A program made the translations under genes and the position numbers. A stretch of DNA of 64,000 nt from Halichoerus grypus (lineage: Eukaryota; Chordata; Mammalia; Carnivora; Phocidae): contig NC_135724.1 in the NCBI RefSeq assembly GCF_964656455.1, forward strand, positions 11,369,414-11,433,413. The letters run 5' to 3'. Shown piece by piece: positions 1-11,306 of this stretch. Below the pieces are notes generated by a model that had not been told where the DNA came from, ran no database searches, and saw nothing but the letters and a program-made list of their open reading frames with translations. How positions within the stretch are numbered: the first letter of the stretch is position 1; every line of letters begins with the position of its first letter.

Positions 1-1880
1 ATCCCAGTTAAAGCATGTAAGAATTATTTGACATTAGGAAATATGTATTTTTGCCACATTAACAGAATAATATATTATCGCAATTAATACAAAAATCATT
101 TAATAAAACTGAATATATATTCATAATAAAAACTTAGAAATATGAAATAGAAACTTCTCTACAGATCCAATATAACCCCTATCAAAATACCAATGGCATT
201 TTTTCACAGAAATAGAACAAATAATCCTAAAATTTATATGAACCACAGAAGACCCTGAAGGGCCAAAGCAATCTTGAGAAAGAAAAACAAAGCTGTAGGC
301 ATCATGCTCCCTGATTTCAAACTATATCACAAAGATATAGTAATCAAAACAATATGGTATTGGTATAAAAACAGACATAGATCAGTGGAACAGAATAGAG
401 AACCCAGAAATAAACCCACACTTCTATTTTTAATTAATGTATAACAAAGAAGCCAAAACTATACAATGGGGAAAGAACAATCTCTTTAATAAATAGTGTT
501 GGGACAACTGGACAGCCTCATGGAAAATAAAACTGGACCAGTATCTTACACCATATACAAAAATTAATTCAAAATAGGTGAAAGACTTGAATGGAAGACC
601 TGAAACCATAAAACTAGAAGAAGAAAAAAAATAGATGGTAAGTTGCTGGACATTAGTATTTTGGGTGATTTTTTGGATTTCACGCCATAAGCAAAAGCAA
701 CAAAAGGAAAAATAAACAAATGGGACCACATCAAACTAAAAAGCTTCAGCACAGCAAAGGAAACCATTAACAGGATGAAAAAGAAACCTACTGAATGAGA
801 GAAAATATTGGCAAAGCATATATCTAATAAAGCATAAGTATCCAAAATATATAAAGAACTCATATAGCTTAATATAAAACAGTAACAACAACAAGCAATC
901 TGATTTTAAGATGGGCAGAGGATCCAACTAGACATTTTTCCAAAGAAGACAGACAGATGAACAATAGCACATTAAAAGATTCTCAACATCCTTGTCATCA
1001 GGGAAATGCAGATTAAAACCACAATGAGATATCACCTTATATATGTCAGAATGTCTATTATCAAAAAGACAGGAAGTGACAAGTATTGGCAAAGATATGG
1101 AAAAAGGGGAACCCTCGTGCACTGTTGGTGGGGAAATAAATTCATGCAGCCATTATGAAAACCAGTATGGAGGTTCCCTCAAAAAATTAAAAAGAATGAC
1201 CATATGATCTACCAATTTCACTTCTGGGAAAGAAGAAAACAACACTAACTCAAAAAAATATGTACATCCTTATGTTCATTGCAGCATTATTTACATTATC
1301 CAAATATGGAAACAACCTAAAGGTTCATTCACAGATGAATGGACAAAGAAAATGTAGTATATATTTACAATGGAATATTATTCGGCCATTAAAAAGAAGG
1401 AAATCTCGGGGCACCTGGGTGGCTCAGTCGTTAGGCATCTGCCTTTGGCTCGGGTCATGGTCCCAGGGTCCTGGGATCAAGTCCCACATCGGGCTCCCTG
1501 CTCAGTGGAAAGCCTGCTTCTCCCTCTCCCACTCCCCCTGCTTGTGTTCCCTCTCTCACTGTGTCTCTCTCTGTCAAATAAATAAATAAAATCTTAAAAA
1601 AAAAAAAAAGGAAAAAGAAGGAAATCTCACCATATGTGACATGGATGGACTTTGTGCGCATTATGCTAAGTGAAATAAGTCAGCTAAGAAAGACAAATAT
1701 TGTATGATATCACAAAAACAAAACAAAAAACAAGCTCATAGATACAGAGAATAGATTGGTAGTTGCCGGAGGTAGGGGGTGGAAGAAATGAGTGAAGGGT
1801 TCAAAATGTACAAACTTCTAGTTATAAAATAAGTAAGTCACGCAATGTGCTATTGTATGTCAATTACACCTTAAAAAAAG
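1..1880 (+). mobile_element. L1 LINE, decayed 3' part of ORF2 plus 3' UTR
   Basis: The sequence follows the mammalian L1 ORF2 C-terminal region. It includes the AGTAATCAAAACAATATGGTA stretch near 340, the GATCAGTGGAACAGAATAGAG stretch near 380, and the ACCACAATGAGATATCACCTT stretch near 1020. From about 1735 an L1M-type 3' UTR runs to an A-run near 1873-1879. The element enters from outside the window, so its 5' end is not visible. Stops and frameshifts break every frame, so it is inactive. A SINE at 1408-1611 interrupts it. Subfamily (L1MA/L1MB grade) is a guess from the 3' UTR. Confidence 0.9.
1408..1611 (+). mobile_element. Can-SINE (SINEC), full length, inserted in L1
   Basis: Full-length carnivore SINE. 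The tRNA-Lys-derived head has an A-box region (GTGGCTCAGTCGTTAGGC) and a B-box region (GGGATCAAGTCCC). A TC-rich body, (AATA)n and an A-tail follow. A perfect 17-bp target duplication AAAAAGAAGGAAATCTC flanks it (1391-1407 and 1612-1628), so it inserted whole into the older L1. The perfect TSD suggests it is fairly young. Confidence 0.97.
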
Positions 1881-2109
1881 GAAGCTTCTTTAATCCGACA
1901 AAAAAAACTATAAATAAAAACTCTATGATTAAAAAAAATCTACAGTAAGCTTCACATTTCATACTGAAATAGTAGAAGTATAGCAGGCACAATGAGCCTA
2001 GTTTCTGCTTCACGTCAAAACTCACGCTTGCCCTAATATGTAAACATTTGCCATGGCAATAATCCTCACGTTGTACAATCCTAGTTTAGGGTTTGAAGGA
2101 GTTTAGAAA

Positions 2110-2225
2110 GTGTGTACTTCTGCCACTTTATTTTACTGTGAGGAAACAGGTCTGAGTGGACTTAAGTGATTTGTCTAAATTTACTCAACTAGTGATGAGA
2201 GGAACATTGACTTAAAGCCAGTGTT
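2110..2225 (-). mobile_element. MIR SINE fragment
   Basis: Antisense MIR core: GTGAGGAAACAGGTCTGAG, then AAGTGATTTGTCTAAATTTAC and the CTAGTGATGAGAGG region. These parallel the MIR consensus order (GAGGAAACTGAGG, AAGT.ACTTGCCCAAGGTCAC, TAGTAAGTGGCAGAG). It is highly diverged, as expected for a mammal-wide repeat. Confidence 0.75.
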
Positions 2226-3044
2226 CTGTGAAAACAAAACAAAACAAACAAACAAAAACTCAGCTGAAAGCGTGCTGGTTTATGTCCTCTCTCATTAAAA
2301 TGAAACAAAATACACACACATAACAATTGTAACTAATCTTGTTTATCAATTGTGTGTTACTCATTTTACAATGGGTATTAAATCCAGAATTAGATTTTGT
2401 CACCTTTATCTCAAAACAATAAAAGAGTAGTTGAAATGTACAAAACATAAGTCTCTTTATACTGATAAGATAGTTTCAAACTATGCTAGTAAATGTGTTT
2501 TGTTAAATGGGGAAAATGTAAAAAATGGAAAACTACTCTAATTTCTATATTAAATTTGAGTGGTCTAAAAGGTTATCAGTTTTCTTGACAAATTATACAA
2601 CCCAGGGAACATAAAGTGTGAGTTTGTTAGGAACCAGAAACTCAAAATATTTGGTCAGAATCCAGTTAGAACTTTAAGTCTTTGGCAGAACTCAACATAT
2701 TACATGCTTAATGCAGCTTCTAGAATAAAGAAAAATACGTTTGAAGCACATTTTTTAATAACCCTCAAGTTACCTCTAAATGAAGTCTGTTGTTACGCAA
2801 TTTCCTCAGTTGATTCTGTCATGACAGAATAGGTACGTAGGGTTGAGAGATCATACAGTTTGCTTAAGATGTTAGAAACCTGAAAACTTAAATGGAATAT
2901 CCTGATTTTTAACACATTGAGTGTGTTAAATAAAATCTACCCTGGGGGGCTACATATAATTTGTAACCTCTCCTTAGACTGTGAGAATATTAAATTAGTA
3001 CTTATAACTTAATGAACTTCTTATTTATATATTGTATCCTTTGC
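2226..3044. other. Unique AT-rich sequence, no gene seen
   Basis: No coding frame or recognisable repeat. It starts with a short (AAAC)n run at 2234-2257. It contains a perfect 18-bp palindrome at 2813-2830 and a 9-bp stem hairpin at 2908-2930 (TTTAACACA / TGTGTTAAA, 5-nt loop). Confidence 0.6.
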
Positions 3045-3060
3045 AAAAATCATATTGGAG

Positions 3061-3244
3061 GGTACCTAGGGGGCTCAGTCAGTTAAGCATCTGCCTTTGG
3101 CTCAGGTCATGATCCCAGGGTCTTGGGATTAGTCCCACATTGGGCTCCCTGCTCAGCAGGGAGTCTGCTTCTCCCTCTGCCTCTGCCCCTCCCCCCTGCT
3201 CATGCTCTCTTTCTCTCAAATAAATAAATATATAAAATCTTTAA
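3061..3244 (+). mobile_element. Can-SINE
   Basis: Head GGTACCTAGGGGGCTCAGTC, body with CCTCTGCCCCTCC, and an AAATAAATAAATATATAAAATC tail. Flanked by the 16-bp target duplication AAAAATCATATTGGAG (3045-3060 and 3245-3260). More diverged head and body than the copy at 7108. Confidence 0.96.
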
Positions 3245-3450
3245 AAAAATCATATTGGAGTTTGTCCTTTCCCTTTATTTCATTTCTCTTCATTCATTCA
3301 TTCATTCTTTGTATTTCAAGAGATGCAACCTACAAATCATGGTTCTTATTAGTTCAAAGCTGCTCAAACCATTGAAATAGACTAAGAGATAAACGGGATG
3401 GTATACTTGTAGATAGTACAGCAATGGTAGAGAAAGAAAAACTTAGTAAC

Positions 3451-3966
3451 TGATGTAAAAGCAAAATCGCACTGGACACTTGTTCAGTGTCAAGGAAGAC
3501 TTTATTCAAGATTATTGCAATAAGGGTCAAGACTAGATAGAGGAGAAATTATAAGGGAGGAGAGAGATTGAACTCAACTTGATAAAAAGAAGGAAGAGTT
3601 TTAAATGCTGACGTTAGCTAATGGAAAAGTATTGGAGGGACATTAGTGGGGAAGATGTTCAAGGTAATCAGGCCACCTGTGTTTGCTAAATGTCACTGTG
3701 GAAGTTAGGCTCTTAGTCTCTCTCACAGAGCCTGGGAGAGAGGGGCATTATCTTCTTAGATGATTACATTTCAAAGGGAAATTCCCAGGTTGTAGAAGAT
3801 TTACTTCTCAAAAGGGCAGAGAAAGAATTTACAATCACATGTTTTCTAAAGTAAAAGTTTTAAGGAGGTTGGGGCCTATAGTCAGGAAGAAACCTGTCTA
3901 AAGTTTAGTCAAGCTCAAGGAAACATTAGGCCATCTTGGTCACTGATAACCATGATGGAAGTGTAA
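3451..3966 (-). mobile_element. LTR-like repeat, copy 1 of 3 in this window
   Basis: Shares ordered blocks with 34075-34506 plus 37055-37125 and with 50250-50520: GATNACATTTCAAA near 3762, CCCAGGTTGTA near 3784, GGGCAGAGAAAGAATTTA near 3814 and CATGTTTTCTAAAGTAAA near 3838. On the minus strand an AATAAA lies near 3500 just upstream of a TCTTCC run, as in the R/U5 of retroviral LTRs. GTAAC occurs at both edges (3446-3450 and 3962-3966), a possible target duplication, though the ends are not clean TG...CA. I cannot name the family. Confidence 0.6.
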
Positions 3967-4288
3967 CGATTAAGACGATCTTTGCCAAGTATATTAGGTG
4001 CTTTAAATTTCCAGGGACACTAATTTGAACAATAAAGTAGATATAGATGGATGGCCACACATTCTGGTTTAGTGAAAAGAAGCTTGATTCATTTCATCTA
4101 TTAATACACTAGACTAGTTCTTGCTTGTGGGATCCTTGCTAGAGAAGATGGATCTTAAAACAGAAACTGGGGTGGGGGGTGGGGATTACAAGGCCAATAG
4201 AGGAAAAGAAAGAAAAAAAAAATCGAGTTTAATTTTTACTTACACTATTACTGAGCCTCACATGCCTTCCAATTAGAGAATGATTCAG

Positions 4289-4290
<2 letters not shown>
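3967..4290. other. Unique sequence, no gene seen
   Basis: No frame or repeat recognised. It contains a short G-rich stretch (GGGGTGGGGGGTGGGG near 4169) and an A-rich run near 4208-4222. Confidence 0.5.

Positions 4291-4338
<48 letters not shown>
4291..4338. repeat. (TA)n microsatellite
   Basis: About 24 uninterrupted TA dinucleotides. Not attached to a recognisable SINE or LINE tail. Confidence 0.97.
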
Positions 4339-4341
<3 letters not shown>

Positions 4342-4956
4342 CTTGAGAGTTAATTGTTCAGTCTTTCATATTACCAGGTTGAAGATTTTTCCATGGGAAG
4401 TTTCAACTGACTCCACTGAAACTAAATTGGACTCCATCTCCCACAGCGCACAGTATGAAATGATACAAAGATCCATAGTTCTGTACATGGTTTTTAACAT
4501 TAAATGAGATACCTTGAAAAACTGACCCCTATTTTCTAGTTCTTGCAGTTATTAAACCCAAAAAGCCATAGCTCAATAAAATGCTGTAACTAAAATCTTA
4601 CTCAACTCGATTTTCCAAGTACATAAATTCCTCCCATGAGTGTTCGGGACTTTTTTAAAGAGCGTTAACTTTTTCACACCACTAGGGAATGGTGCACTGC
4701 ACTTCACAATTGATGTTATTAAATGCTGGTGAATTAGGAGTGTTGCCGCACTTTTTAAAAGTACCATATTTGTTCCACTGAATAAACTGGGCACTGGGAG
4801 AATGGAGATGGAAAATTCAACATTGATTTCCTGATTTCAATGCTGAGTTTCTTTGAACAAGACAATCAGAAGAATACAATGTTTTCAAAATTCAGATATA
4901 CCTACTGTTGCACACTAAGTAATTTTAGTAATTACATTTACCTTGTATTAATATGC
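4339..4956. other. Unique sequence, no gene seen
   Basis: Moderately AT-rich with no recognised repeat. The minus-strand open frame at 4573-4794 (73 codons) has no recognisable protein character. Confidence 0.5.
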
Positions 4957-4973
4957 TGCCACATCTTTTTTTA

Positions 4974-5035
4974 AATTTTTTCAGGTTTTATTTGTATTCC
5001 AGTTATCATATAGTATAATATCAGTTTCATTTGTA
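4974..5035 (-). mobile_element. Short antisense L1 3'-end fragment
   Basis: About 60 bp resembling the carnivore L1 3' end read antisense (TTTTATTTGTATTCCAGTTA, then AGTATAATATCAGTTTCAT). It lies between TGCCACATCTTTTTTT (4957-) and TGCCACATTTTTTTT (5036-), which look like its target duplication. A SINE then follows at the same site. Confidence 0.6.
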
Positions 5036-5049
5036 TGCCACATTTTTTT

Positions 5050-5268
5050 TATTTTTTATTATTTACTTATTTATTTATTTACTTATTTAGACTTTATTTA
5101 TTTGAAAGAGAGCGAGAGAGAGAGCACAAGCAGGGGGAGAGCAGAGAGGGAACAAGAAGTAAACTCCCCACTGAGCAGGGAACCCAACGTGGGGCTTAAT
5201 CCCAGGACTCTGGGATCATGACCCAAGCCAAAGGCAGACGCTTAACCAACTGAGCCACACAGGTACCC
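5050..5268 (-). mobile_element. Can-SINE
   Basis: Antisense SINE. Its T-rich tail side is at 5050-5104 and its head ends in ACTGAGCCACACAGGTACCCC. The third copy of the target word, CGCCACACCTTTTTAA, begins at 5269. The tail is unusually long and includes TTATTATTTACTTATTTATTTATTTAC. Confidence 0.93.
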
Positions 5269-5570
5269 CGCCACACCTTTTTAATAGTGAACCTTTTTTA
5301 AAAATTTACAAGGTATTTGGATAAATTATTGTTTTAATGATTTTATTTTTTTCCTTTTAGCTACTGCTATATATGCAATAGAAATTTGATATAGCTCCAT
5401 TTTATATAAAATAAAATTTTAATGTCATAAGAAATATGAGATTTAGTGACTGACTTTTTAAAAGGACCGCAATAGAACATCTTTTCTAGAAAGGTATTTC
5501 TCAGTGTATTTTCCACTGAAACCATTGGGACTGGACTCAAAACTTTAGTTCTTATTGTTTCTAACTAAAC

Positions 5571-5747
5571 TTTCTTTAAAGATTTTATTTATTTATTTGA
5601 GGGGGAAGGGAGCAGAGAGAGAATCCCAAGCAGACTCCATGCCCAGTGGGGAGCCCAAGGTGGGGCTGAATCCCATGACCCTGAGATCATGACCTGATCC
5701 AAAACCAAGAGTCAGATGCTTAACCCACTGAATCACCCAGGCACCCC
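5571..5747 (-). mobile_element. Can-SINE, older copy
   Basis: Antisense SINE from TTTAAAGATTTTATTTATTT to CACCCAGGCACCCC. Degenerate 11-bp target duplication TCTAACTAAAC (5560-5570) / TCTAATTAATC (5748-5758). The body shows AAACCAAGAGTCAGATGC, typical of an older subfamily. Confidence 0.92.
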
Positions 5748-6033
5748 TCTAATTAATCATAAAGAATAATTTCTAAATTTGTAATATTATAAGATGAACA
5801 CATATGAGACCTTCCTATTTCAGCATTTTTGAATCTGGGGATGTCTTCAGTATTATCAGTATCACTCTCCTCAGAAATAAACAAAATACTAATCTTAAAA
5901 CCTAATATGTTAATAATGTTATCCAAAATGATCTGTTATCAAAATTATATTGATATTTTTACTATAAAACTAAAATTTCTTTTTAAAGAAGTTAAAGTTC
6001 CTCAGTGTTTTTCACTAGGTTAGAATGATTGTT

Positions 6034-6241
6034 GTTGTTGTTTTTTTAAAGATTTTATTTATTTATTTGAGAAAGAGAGAGACAAAGACAGAGCATGAGC
6101 AGGAGGGAGGAGGCAGAGGGAGAGGGAGAAGCCAGCCACCCGCTGAGTGGGGAGCCTGGTGCGGGGCTCCACCCTAGGACCCTGGGATCACGACCTGAGC
6201 CAAAGGCAGACGCTTAACCAACTGAGCCACCCAGGCGTCCC
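6034..6241 (-). mobile_element. Can-SINE
   Basis: Antisense full-length SINE. Perfect 13-bp target duplication TAGAATGATTGTT (6021-6033 and 6242-6254). (GTT)n follows the target at 6031-6040. Confidence 0.97.
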
Positions 6242-6254
6242 TAGAATGATTGTT

Positions 6255-7092
6255 AATTTGAATTTATAGCTGCTCATATTGTTCAAATTATATACAACCA
6301 AACTGCTGTATAAGAAATTGTAAGGATAAAAAAATAGAGTAATAAATAGCACTGACAAAATTAAAGAATATTAAGATAAAGATATATTTTTAAGTAGGCC
6401 TAAGTTACAATCACTTAAAATTCATACCACGAATATAATTTTTATATGTACATTTGATTAAATTTTTAAAATTGGTTTAAGAATTAAAGAAAAAAATAAC
6501 ATAAAGCTGAAGTTAATTTCAATGATGTATTTGTTGATTTTTCTACTGAAAACCTTTAAATATAATTTAATTCCAATGGGTTTATTAAGTATTGGATTCC
6601 AACACTTAGGTACTACTTTATTATAAATGTTGTTCTTTGACCAAATATGTGTTTACCACAAAATACACCAGGCTCAATTCTGTAATAGAGTCTCTTTTCA
6701 AAATAATAAAAAAAAAAAAAATACAATGAGATTTCTTAAGAGACTCAGCTTCTGAAAACACATTTTCAAGTCTTCCCAGTTTCACAGTTATAGACAGCTG
6801 GTGGCAGAGGCATTGCTGATATAAGAATAGTGTTGTGGGTCATGTTTTCAATATTTGTTTTAGCTTGTTTTCTGACCAACAACCTTACTTCTATTTAGTC
6901 TGACCTAATTTATTTCAGACTATAAATCAATACAGATTTACATGTCTAATGCAGGAGGCTAGAATGGAGAAAAAACTGAAATTATCAAATAATTCCATAA
7001 ATTCACATTTACTTACAAATGTGCAGCTATAATTCAAAGCAGAAGGCACTGACAGCTATTATAGAGCAACACACTCTGTCAGTGGGTATTAA
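6255..7092. other. Unique AT-rich sequence, no gene seen
   Basis: No frame or recognised repeat; an A14 run lies near 6708-6721. The segment at 6940-7085 is less AT-rich. It includes the near-inverted words CACTGACAG and CTGTCAGTG around 7046 and 7076. Confidence 0.5.
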
Positions 7093-7107
7093 ATAAGAGA
7101 GTAGAAA

Positions 7108-7318
7108 GGGGCGCCTGGGTGGCTCAGTCGGTTAAGCATCTGCCTTCGGCTCGGGTCATGACCCCGGGGTCCTGGGATCGAGCCCCGCATCGGGCTTCCT
7201 GCTCGGCGGGGAGCCTGCTTCTCCCTCTCCCACTCCCCCTGCTTGTGTTCCCTCTCTTTGCTGTGTCTCTCTCTGTCAAATAAATAAAATCTTTAAAAAA
7301 TAAATAAATAAATAAATA
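7108..7318 (+). mobile_element. Can-SINE, young-looking
   Basis: Close to the arctoid consensus throughout: GGGGCGCCTGGGTGGCTCAG, TCGGTTAAGCATCTGCCTTC, GGGATCGAGCCCCGCATCGG. The (AAAT)n tail is long. Imperfect target duplication ATAAGAGAGTAGAAA (7093-7107) / ATAATAGAGTAAAAA (from about 7320). Confidence 0.97.
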
Positions 7319-7392
7319 AATAATAGAGTAAAAAGTTATTAGTCCTTTTAATTATGAAGTGATCTTTAAATTATAAGAATTGGAAGATTATA

Positions 7393-7590
7393 GGGGCGCC
7401 TGGGTGGCTCAGATGGTTAAGTGTCTGCCTTCCGCTCAGGTCATGATCCTAGGGTCCTGGGATCGAGTCCCGCATCGGGCTCCCTGCTAGGCGGGGAGCC
7501 TGCTTCTCCCTCTGCCTCTGCCTCTCTCTCTCTCTCTCTCTGACTCTCATGAATAAATAAATAAAACATGTAAAAAAAATTAAAAAAAAA
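7393..7590 (+). mobile_element. Can-SINE, TC-repeat body variant
   Basis: Perfect 17-bp target duplication AGAATTGGAAGATTATA (7376-7392 and 7591-7607). The body carries a (CT)n run and GACTCTCATGAATAAATAAA near the tail. That tail resembles the canid-type 3' end more than its neighbours do. Only about 75 bp from the previous SINE and in the same orientation. Confidence 0.97.
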
Positions 7591-7607
7591 AGAATTGGAA
7601 GATTATA

Positions 7608-9016
7608 AGCAATTTGCTAATTTTAGATTAACTTTTGATCATTCCTTTATTTCAGGATACACAATTAACTCCCCTTTCATATCATTATCACCTTTAAATG
7701 ATAAATATCAAATTTATTTTATGCAAGCAGTAAAACAAATATAATTACTTTTCTTTCTCATTATCTCTCTCTATTCTGTACATTGTTTGGTTACCAAGCT
7801 TGTTAGGGCATAGTTATTTAAAAAGATTTCACCTACTCCAAAAGAATAAGGGCAAATAGTAAGAGAAAAAATTATGTGTGCAAATGTACTTGGGGCACTT
7901 TCTGGTAGCAGGAAGGACTCATGTCTTCCAAGGGAAGCAGGAGAAATATGATTACTCAGCACATGGACATCGAGACACACAAAAATCAGGTGTTCCATGG
8001 GGTAAAGGTTGCCACTTGAGGGATGGACTGCAATAAGGCTGCAGAGATTGAACAGCATGTGCCCATTTTCCACAAGAAATTTTAAAACTTCTTTAAGAAT
8101 TTTTGCCTTAACCACCTTTAACTTCACAGTAAAATATGCTTGGAAAACTATCATTCATCTTTACATGTATTTATAGCTCAAATATGTATTTGGGATTTTC
8201 CATTAAGAATAATATACTATTCTTACTTTGCCTGAATTCACACAGGAGTAATTCTCTACAGAACTACACTTCATTTACTTTTTAAGTGTGTAACTCTGGA
8301 AATGATTTGAATATAATGAAAATGCTATTAAATGCACTTTTGTTGAACAGCATAATAAACCTCACTTTAATAACCAAAATGTAATCCAGTCATTTGTCTT
8401 CTTGGAGAACATTGCACGCCTGGTACAAAAGGTAAAAGAACTCTGAGTGTGCCTTTTCCTCTATTTTTATGTCAAACCAAAGCCAAGAAAGAATTATAAG
8501 TTATGACACATGCATTGTTTGTTAAAGCCAAACCCACAGCACTGTATTTATGCCCCAGATGAGGAAATCCTCAATGGATAGAAGCTTAAGAATGCCTTTA
8601 TTTTACAACTCTACTGGTAAGAATAGCATAAAGGGTATGTAAAAAATGGTGGAAATTCTAAGACATCTTGGGGAATTATAAAGAAAAGTACATAAAATTA
8701 TAGTGGTGAGGACATTTGAGGAAAATGTTTTGTGTTCCTGAATTCTGGTGAGACACTGATGCAAGGGTGGAAGTACTCATTCAAGCCTCTTCAATTATAA
8801 AATAATAATTACTTTTATTTCCCTTTTGTCTAAAACTCCCACATAAATATGCTTGGAGAAAAACATTATTCTTTTCAGAACACTACTGAGATTCGAAGAT
8901 TCGATGGTGAGAAGAATGTGGAGTCTATTTCAAGACAGAGGCAGCTTTTAAGAAAGAACAAGACTTCTCTATTCCATGGTCTACTCTTAATCTCTCCCCA
9001 AATAGAGTATGTTGCT
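7608..9016. other. Unique sequence; long but unsupported open frame
   Basis: No repeat recognised. The minus-strand open frame at 7771-8154 (127 codons) is the longest frame in the window outside obvious repeats. I do not recognise the translation, and see no splice context or codon bias that would support a gene. A handful of frames of this length are expected by chance in 64 kb of AT-rich DNA read in six frames. Confidence 0.5.
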
Positions 9017-9031
9017 ATGTAATAGTCTCTT

Positions 9032-9229
9032 TTTTTTTTTTTTAAAGATTTTATTTATTTATTTGGGAGAGAGAGAATGAGAGAGAGCACATGAGAGGGG
9101 GGAGGGTCAGAGGGAGAAGCAGACTCCCTGCCGAGCAGGGAGCCCGATGTGGGACTCGATCCAGGGACTCCAGGATCATGACCTGAGCCGAAGGCAGTCG
9201 CTTAACCGACTGAGCCACCCAGGCGCCCG
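9032..9229 (-). mobile_element. Can-SINE, young-looking
   Basis: Antisense full-length copy of the subfamily with GGGGGGAGGGTCAGAGGGAG and GATCCAGGGACTCCAGGATC. The same diagnostic words recur at 51650 and 53760. Perfect 15-bp target duplication ATGTAATAGTCTCTT (9017-9031 and 9230-9244). Confidence 0.97.
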
Positions 9230-9244
9230 ATGTAATAGTCTCTT

Positions 9245-9732
9245 AATTTGAATATCATCATTTAGAAAACTTCTCAGTTAGAGTTGATGATCCTCTCTTA
9301 GCATCATGTGGACTTTGATTGCTTTCATTTCAAAAATAATATAATTAATTGCATTCTTATTAAAAAATCCCACAAAACTAAATTTTTAAAACCGCCTGGC
9401 TGCATCCATGTTAAATACTCCAATGACCTTTAGTTATTACAAACATACAGATATAATTACATGTAATACAGATTATTTGTAATTAGCTACACTTACATTC
9501 TCCACTGCCTGCCCAGACCAGAAACCACAGGACCAACTTTGATTCCATCTAGTCCCAAATCTGTTAAGACTGTCTTCTTTACTTACTTGCATGCAGAACA
9601 CCATCATGTTTGACCTAGATTGCCCCGGAGGAGCCATGAATTTAAGCTCTTTATAGACGTCCTGCTTGAGGCACAAGAAATCACGGTTTGAATTATGAGC
9701 AGGTTAGGGTTGTTGAATGCGCCGTGGCGGTA
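9245..9732. other. Unique sequence, no gene seen
   Basis: No recognised repeat or convincing frame. The open frame at 9473-9676 on the minus strand is short and unrecognised. Confidence 0.5.
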
Positions 9733-9916
9733 GCTCTCAACCTTGCCTCCACATTGCAAGCACCTGGGAAGCTGGAAAAACAAACAAAACTGAAGCCTGG
9801 ACGCCACCCACCCTGCGGTTCTGATTTGATTGGTCTGGGGGTGTGTCTTGGGCAAAGGATATTTTAAAAGTTCCCCGGGTGATTCAAATGTGCAGCCAAG
9901 TTTGAGAACTACTTCT
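9733..9916 (+). mobile_element. MER20 DNA transposon (hAT-type, non-autonomous)
   Basis: Follows the MER20 consensus from terminal repeat to terminal repeat: TAGCTCTCAACCTTG, GCAAGCACCTGGGAAGCT, GCGGTTCTGATTTGATTGG, GGTGATTCAAATGTGCAGCC and TTTGAGAACTAC. About full length (roughly 180-220 bp for the family). It is long dead and carries no transposase. Confidence 0.85.
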
Positions 9917-10289
9917 CTTAGCTTCTAATTGCCTTACAGAGAGGAATGTGAGCATTACTGGATTTTGAGAATGTATATGGAGGAAAGAGGAGAGACTCTG
10001 GACTTTTTGAGAGGGAAGGATGTGATGATTACTATGGGAAGAGAATTTTTTAGAAAAAAAATAAAACCTGTTGGAAGGGAACATTAGGCAGTTTTGCTGT
10101 ATCAATGTGTCACATGGTTCTGTTCTCATATTCAGTCAACACTGTTAAGTCTCAGTTACTTGGGGAATGGCAGTAGGTTGGCTGGGATGATGTTCTACTT
10201 CTACCAATCTCCCAGACATAAGTCAGGGTTGGGGGGCCCTGGAAGGTTCCTCCACACTCTATTTTAATTCCCTAGTTTAATTGTCAGTG
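9917..10289. other. Unique sequence, no gene seen
   Basis: No recognised repeat. It contains a purine-rich stretch near 9975-10020 (GAGGAAAGAGGAGAGACTCT). Confidence 0.5.
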
Positions 10290-10435
10290 TCCTGCTTTAA
10301 CTTGAAACTCTTCATGAGAAATTTCATCTTTTTTACCACTGTCTAAAGAACCTTGTATTGTGTCTGAGAACCAGCTAAAATACAGTAAAGTTTGTTGAAT
10401 AAATATTGAATAATGACCAAGTTGAATGAATAATT
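10290..10435 (+). mobile_element. L2 LINE 3' end, probable
   Basis: Order and wording parallel the L2 3' tail: TTCATGAGAAATTTCATC, then ATACAGTAAAGTTTGTTGAATAAATATTGAATAATG. The last word parallels the CTCAATAAATATTTGTTGAATGAATG end of L2. Strongly diverged. Confidence 0.5.
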
Positions 10436-11289
10436 TAAGATTATTTTTGCAACTAGTTCAGTCTTTGTTAGGCAAAATAAACAAAATATTCCAACCTAAA
10501 TGCTGATTTTTCTCCTTTCTTTTTTAAAAATTTAAGAAGTTTTAAAAATTAATATTCTCTTATAAAGCCTCAGATGTACTGTTCTGAGGCCCATGATTCA
10601 GCTGGGGTCTCCTTTATTTTCTCCTTTATCCCTTTAAAGAGGCTTCTGAAATAGGTAATATGAAAAGTGACATCAAGTATAATAAATAATACTGTGAATT
10701 CTAGGAAAGCATTGTCTTGATAAGCTTGTCAGACTTAAGTAGTTCATCTTGGCTATCCAAGACTCACTCTACTCTTGGGAAGAATGGTACGATGTTAAAA
10801 GATTAAGGTAGGGTGGCAATGCCAGTTTATTTGAGGAAATATTCTCCTTCACAGTTAGCCCCATCTTCTAATTTAACAACAGATATGCTTTACCCTTTGG
10901 TAAACAAGGACTTACCCTGATTGTTCCAGCTGCCTTCTATTCTACTCTAATATTGTCCCCATTGTTACACTTGCCCTCTTTCTCTTCATTCTCCCTTGTC
11001 ATACTGATGAATCTTCTTACTCATCTCTAGAACCCACATTAACACTTGTAAAAGATTAATCATTTCACCCCATCCTGAAGTCTTCTATTTTGAGTGTCAT
11101 GGATTCCAGCAGTCATCCTTTGGACCCTGCTACTGTCATCAAATCCCCTACCTTCTTTGAGGACTTTGGCAACAGTCTTCTTGCTCGTGACAACACCTCT
11201 CATTTTCCTGTCCCACTGTTGCTACCCAGTTGTACTTTCTGTCCATAACAACTTCTCTTTCCAACTCATGCTTCAGATAATCTCTGATC
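10436..11289. other. Unclassified, partly pyrimidine-rich sequence
   Basis: No gene recognised. The plus strand at 10860-11289 is CT-rich and styled like the ORF region of old L2/CR1 elements, but I could not match it block by block. The frame at 11094-11375 runs into an L1 insertion and is not a gene. Confidence 0.4.
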
Positions 11290-11306
11290 AAAAACTCCTA
11301 TGTTTT

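Noticed and set aside
1260..1661. 109- and 71-codon plus frames and a 68-codon minus frame
   Set aside because: They run from decayed L1 ORF2 into a Can-SINE. Similar SINE-derived peptides recur at 16295, 17787, 28872, 41661 and 52842.
4291..4338. (TA)n as a replication origin or promoter element
   Set aside because: Plain dinucleotide repeat with no supporting context.
7108..7318. tRNA gene call on a SINE head
   Set aside because: A- and B-box-like words exist, but the acceptor stem and anticodon arm of a tRNA do not. This is the tRNA-Lys-derived SINE head.
7771..8154. 127-codon minus-strand frame in non-repeat DNA
   Set aside because: No recognisable domain. With a stop roughly every 15 codons in AT-rich DNA, a few frames this long are expected in 64 kb; no splice or codon evidence. 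A protein search or transcript data would settle it.
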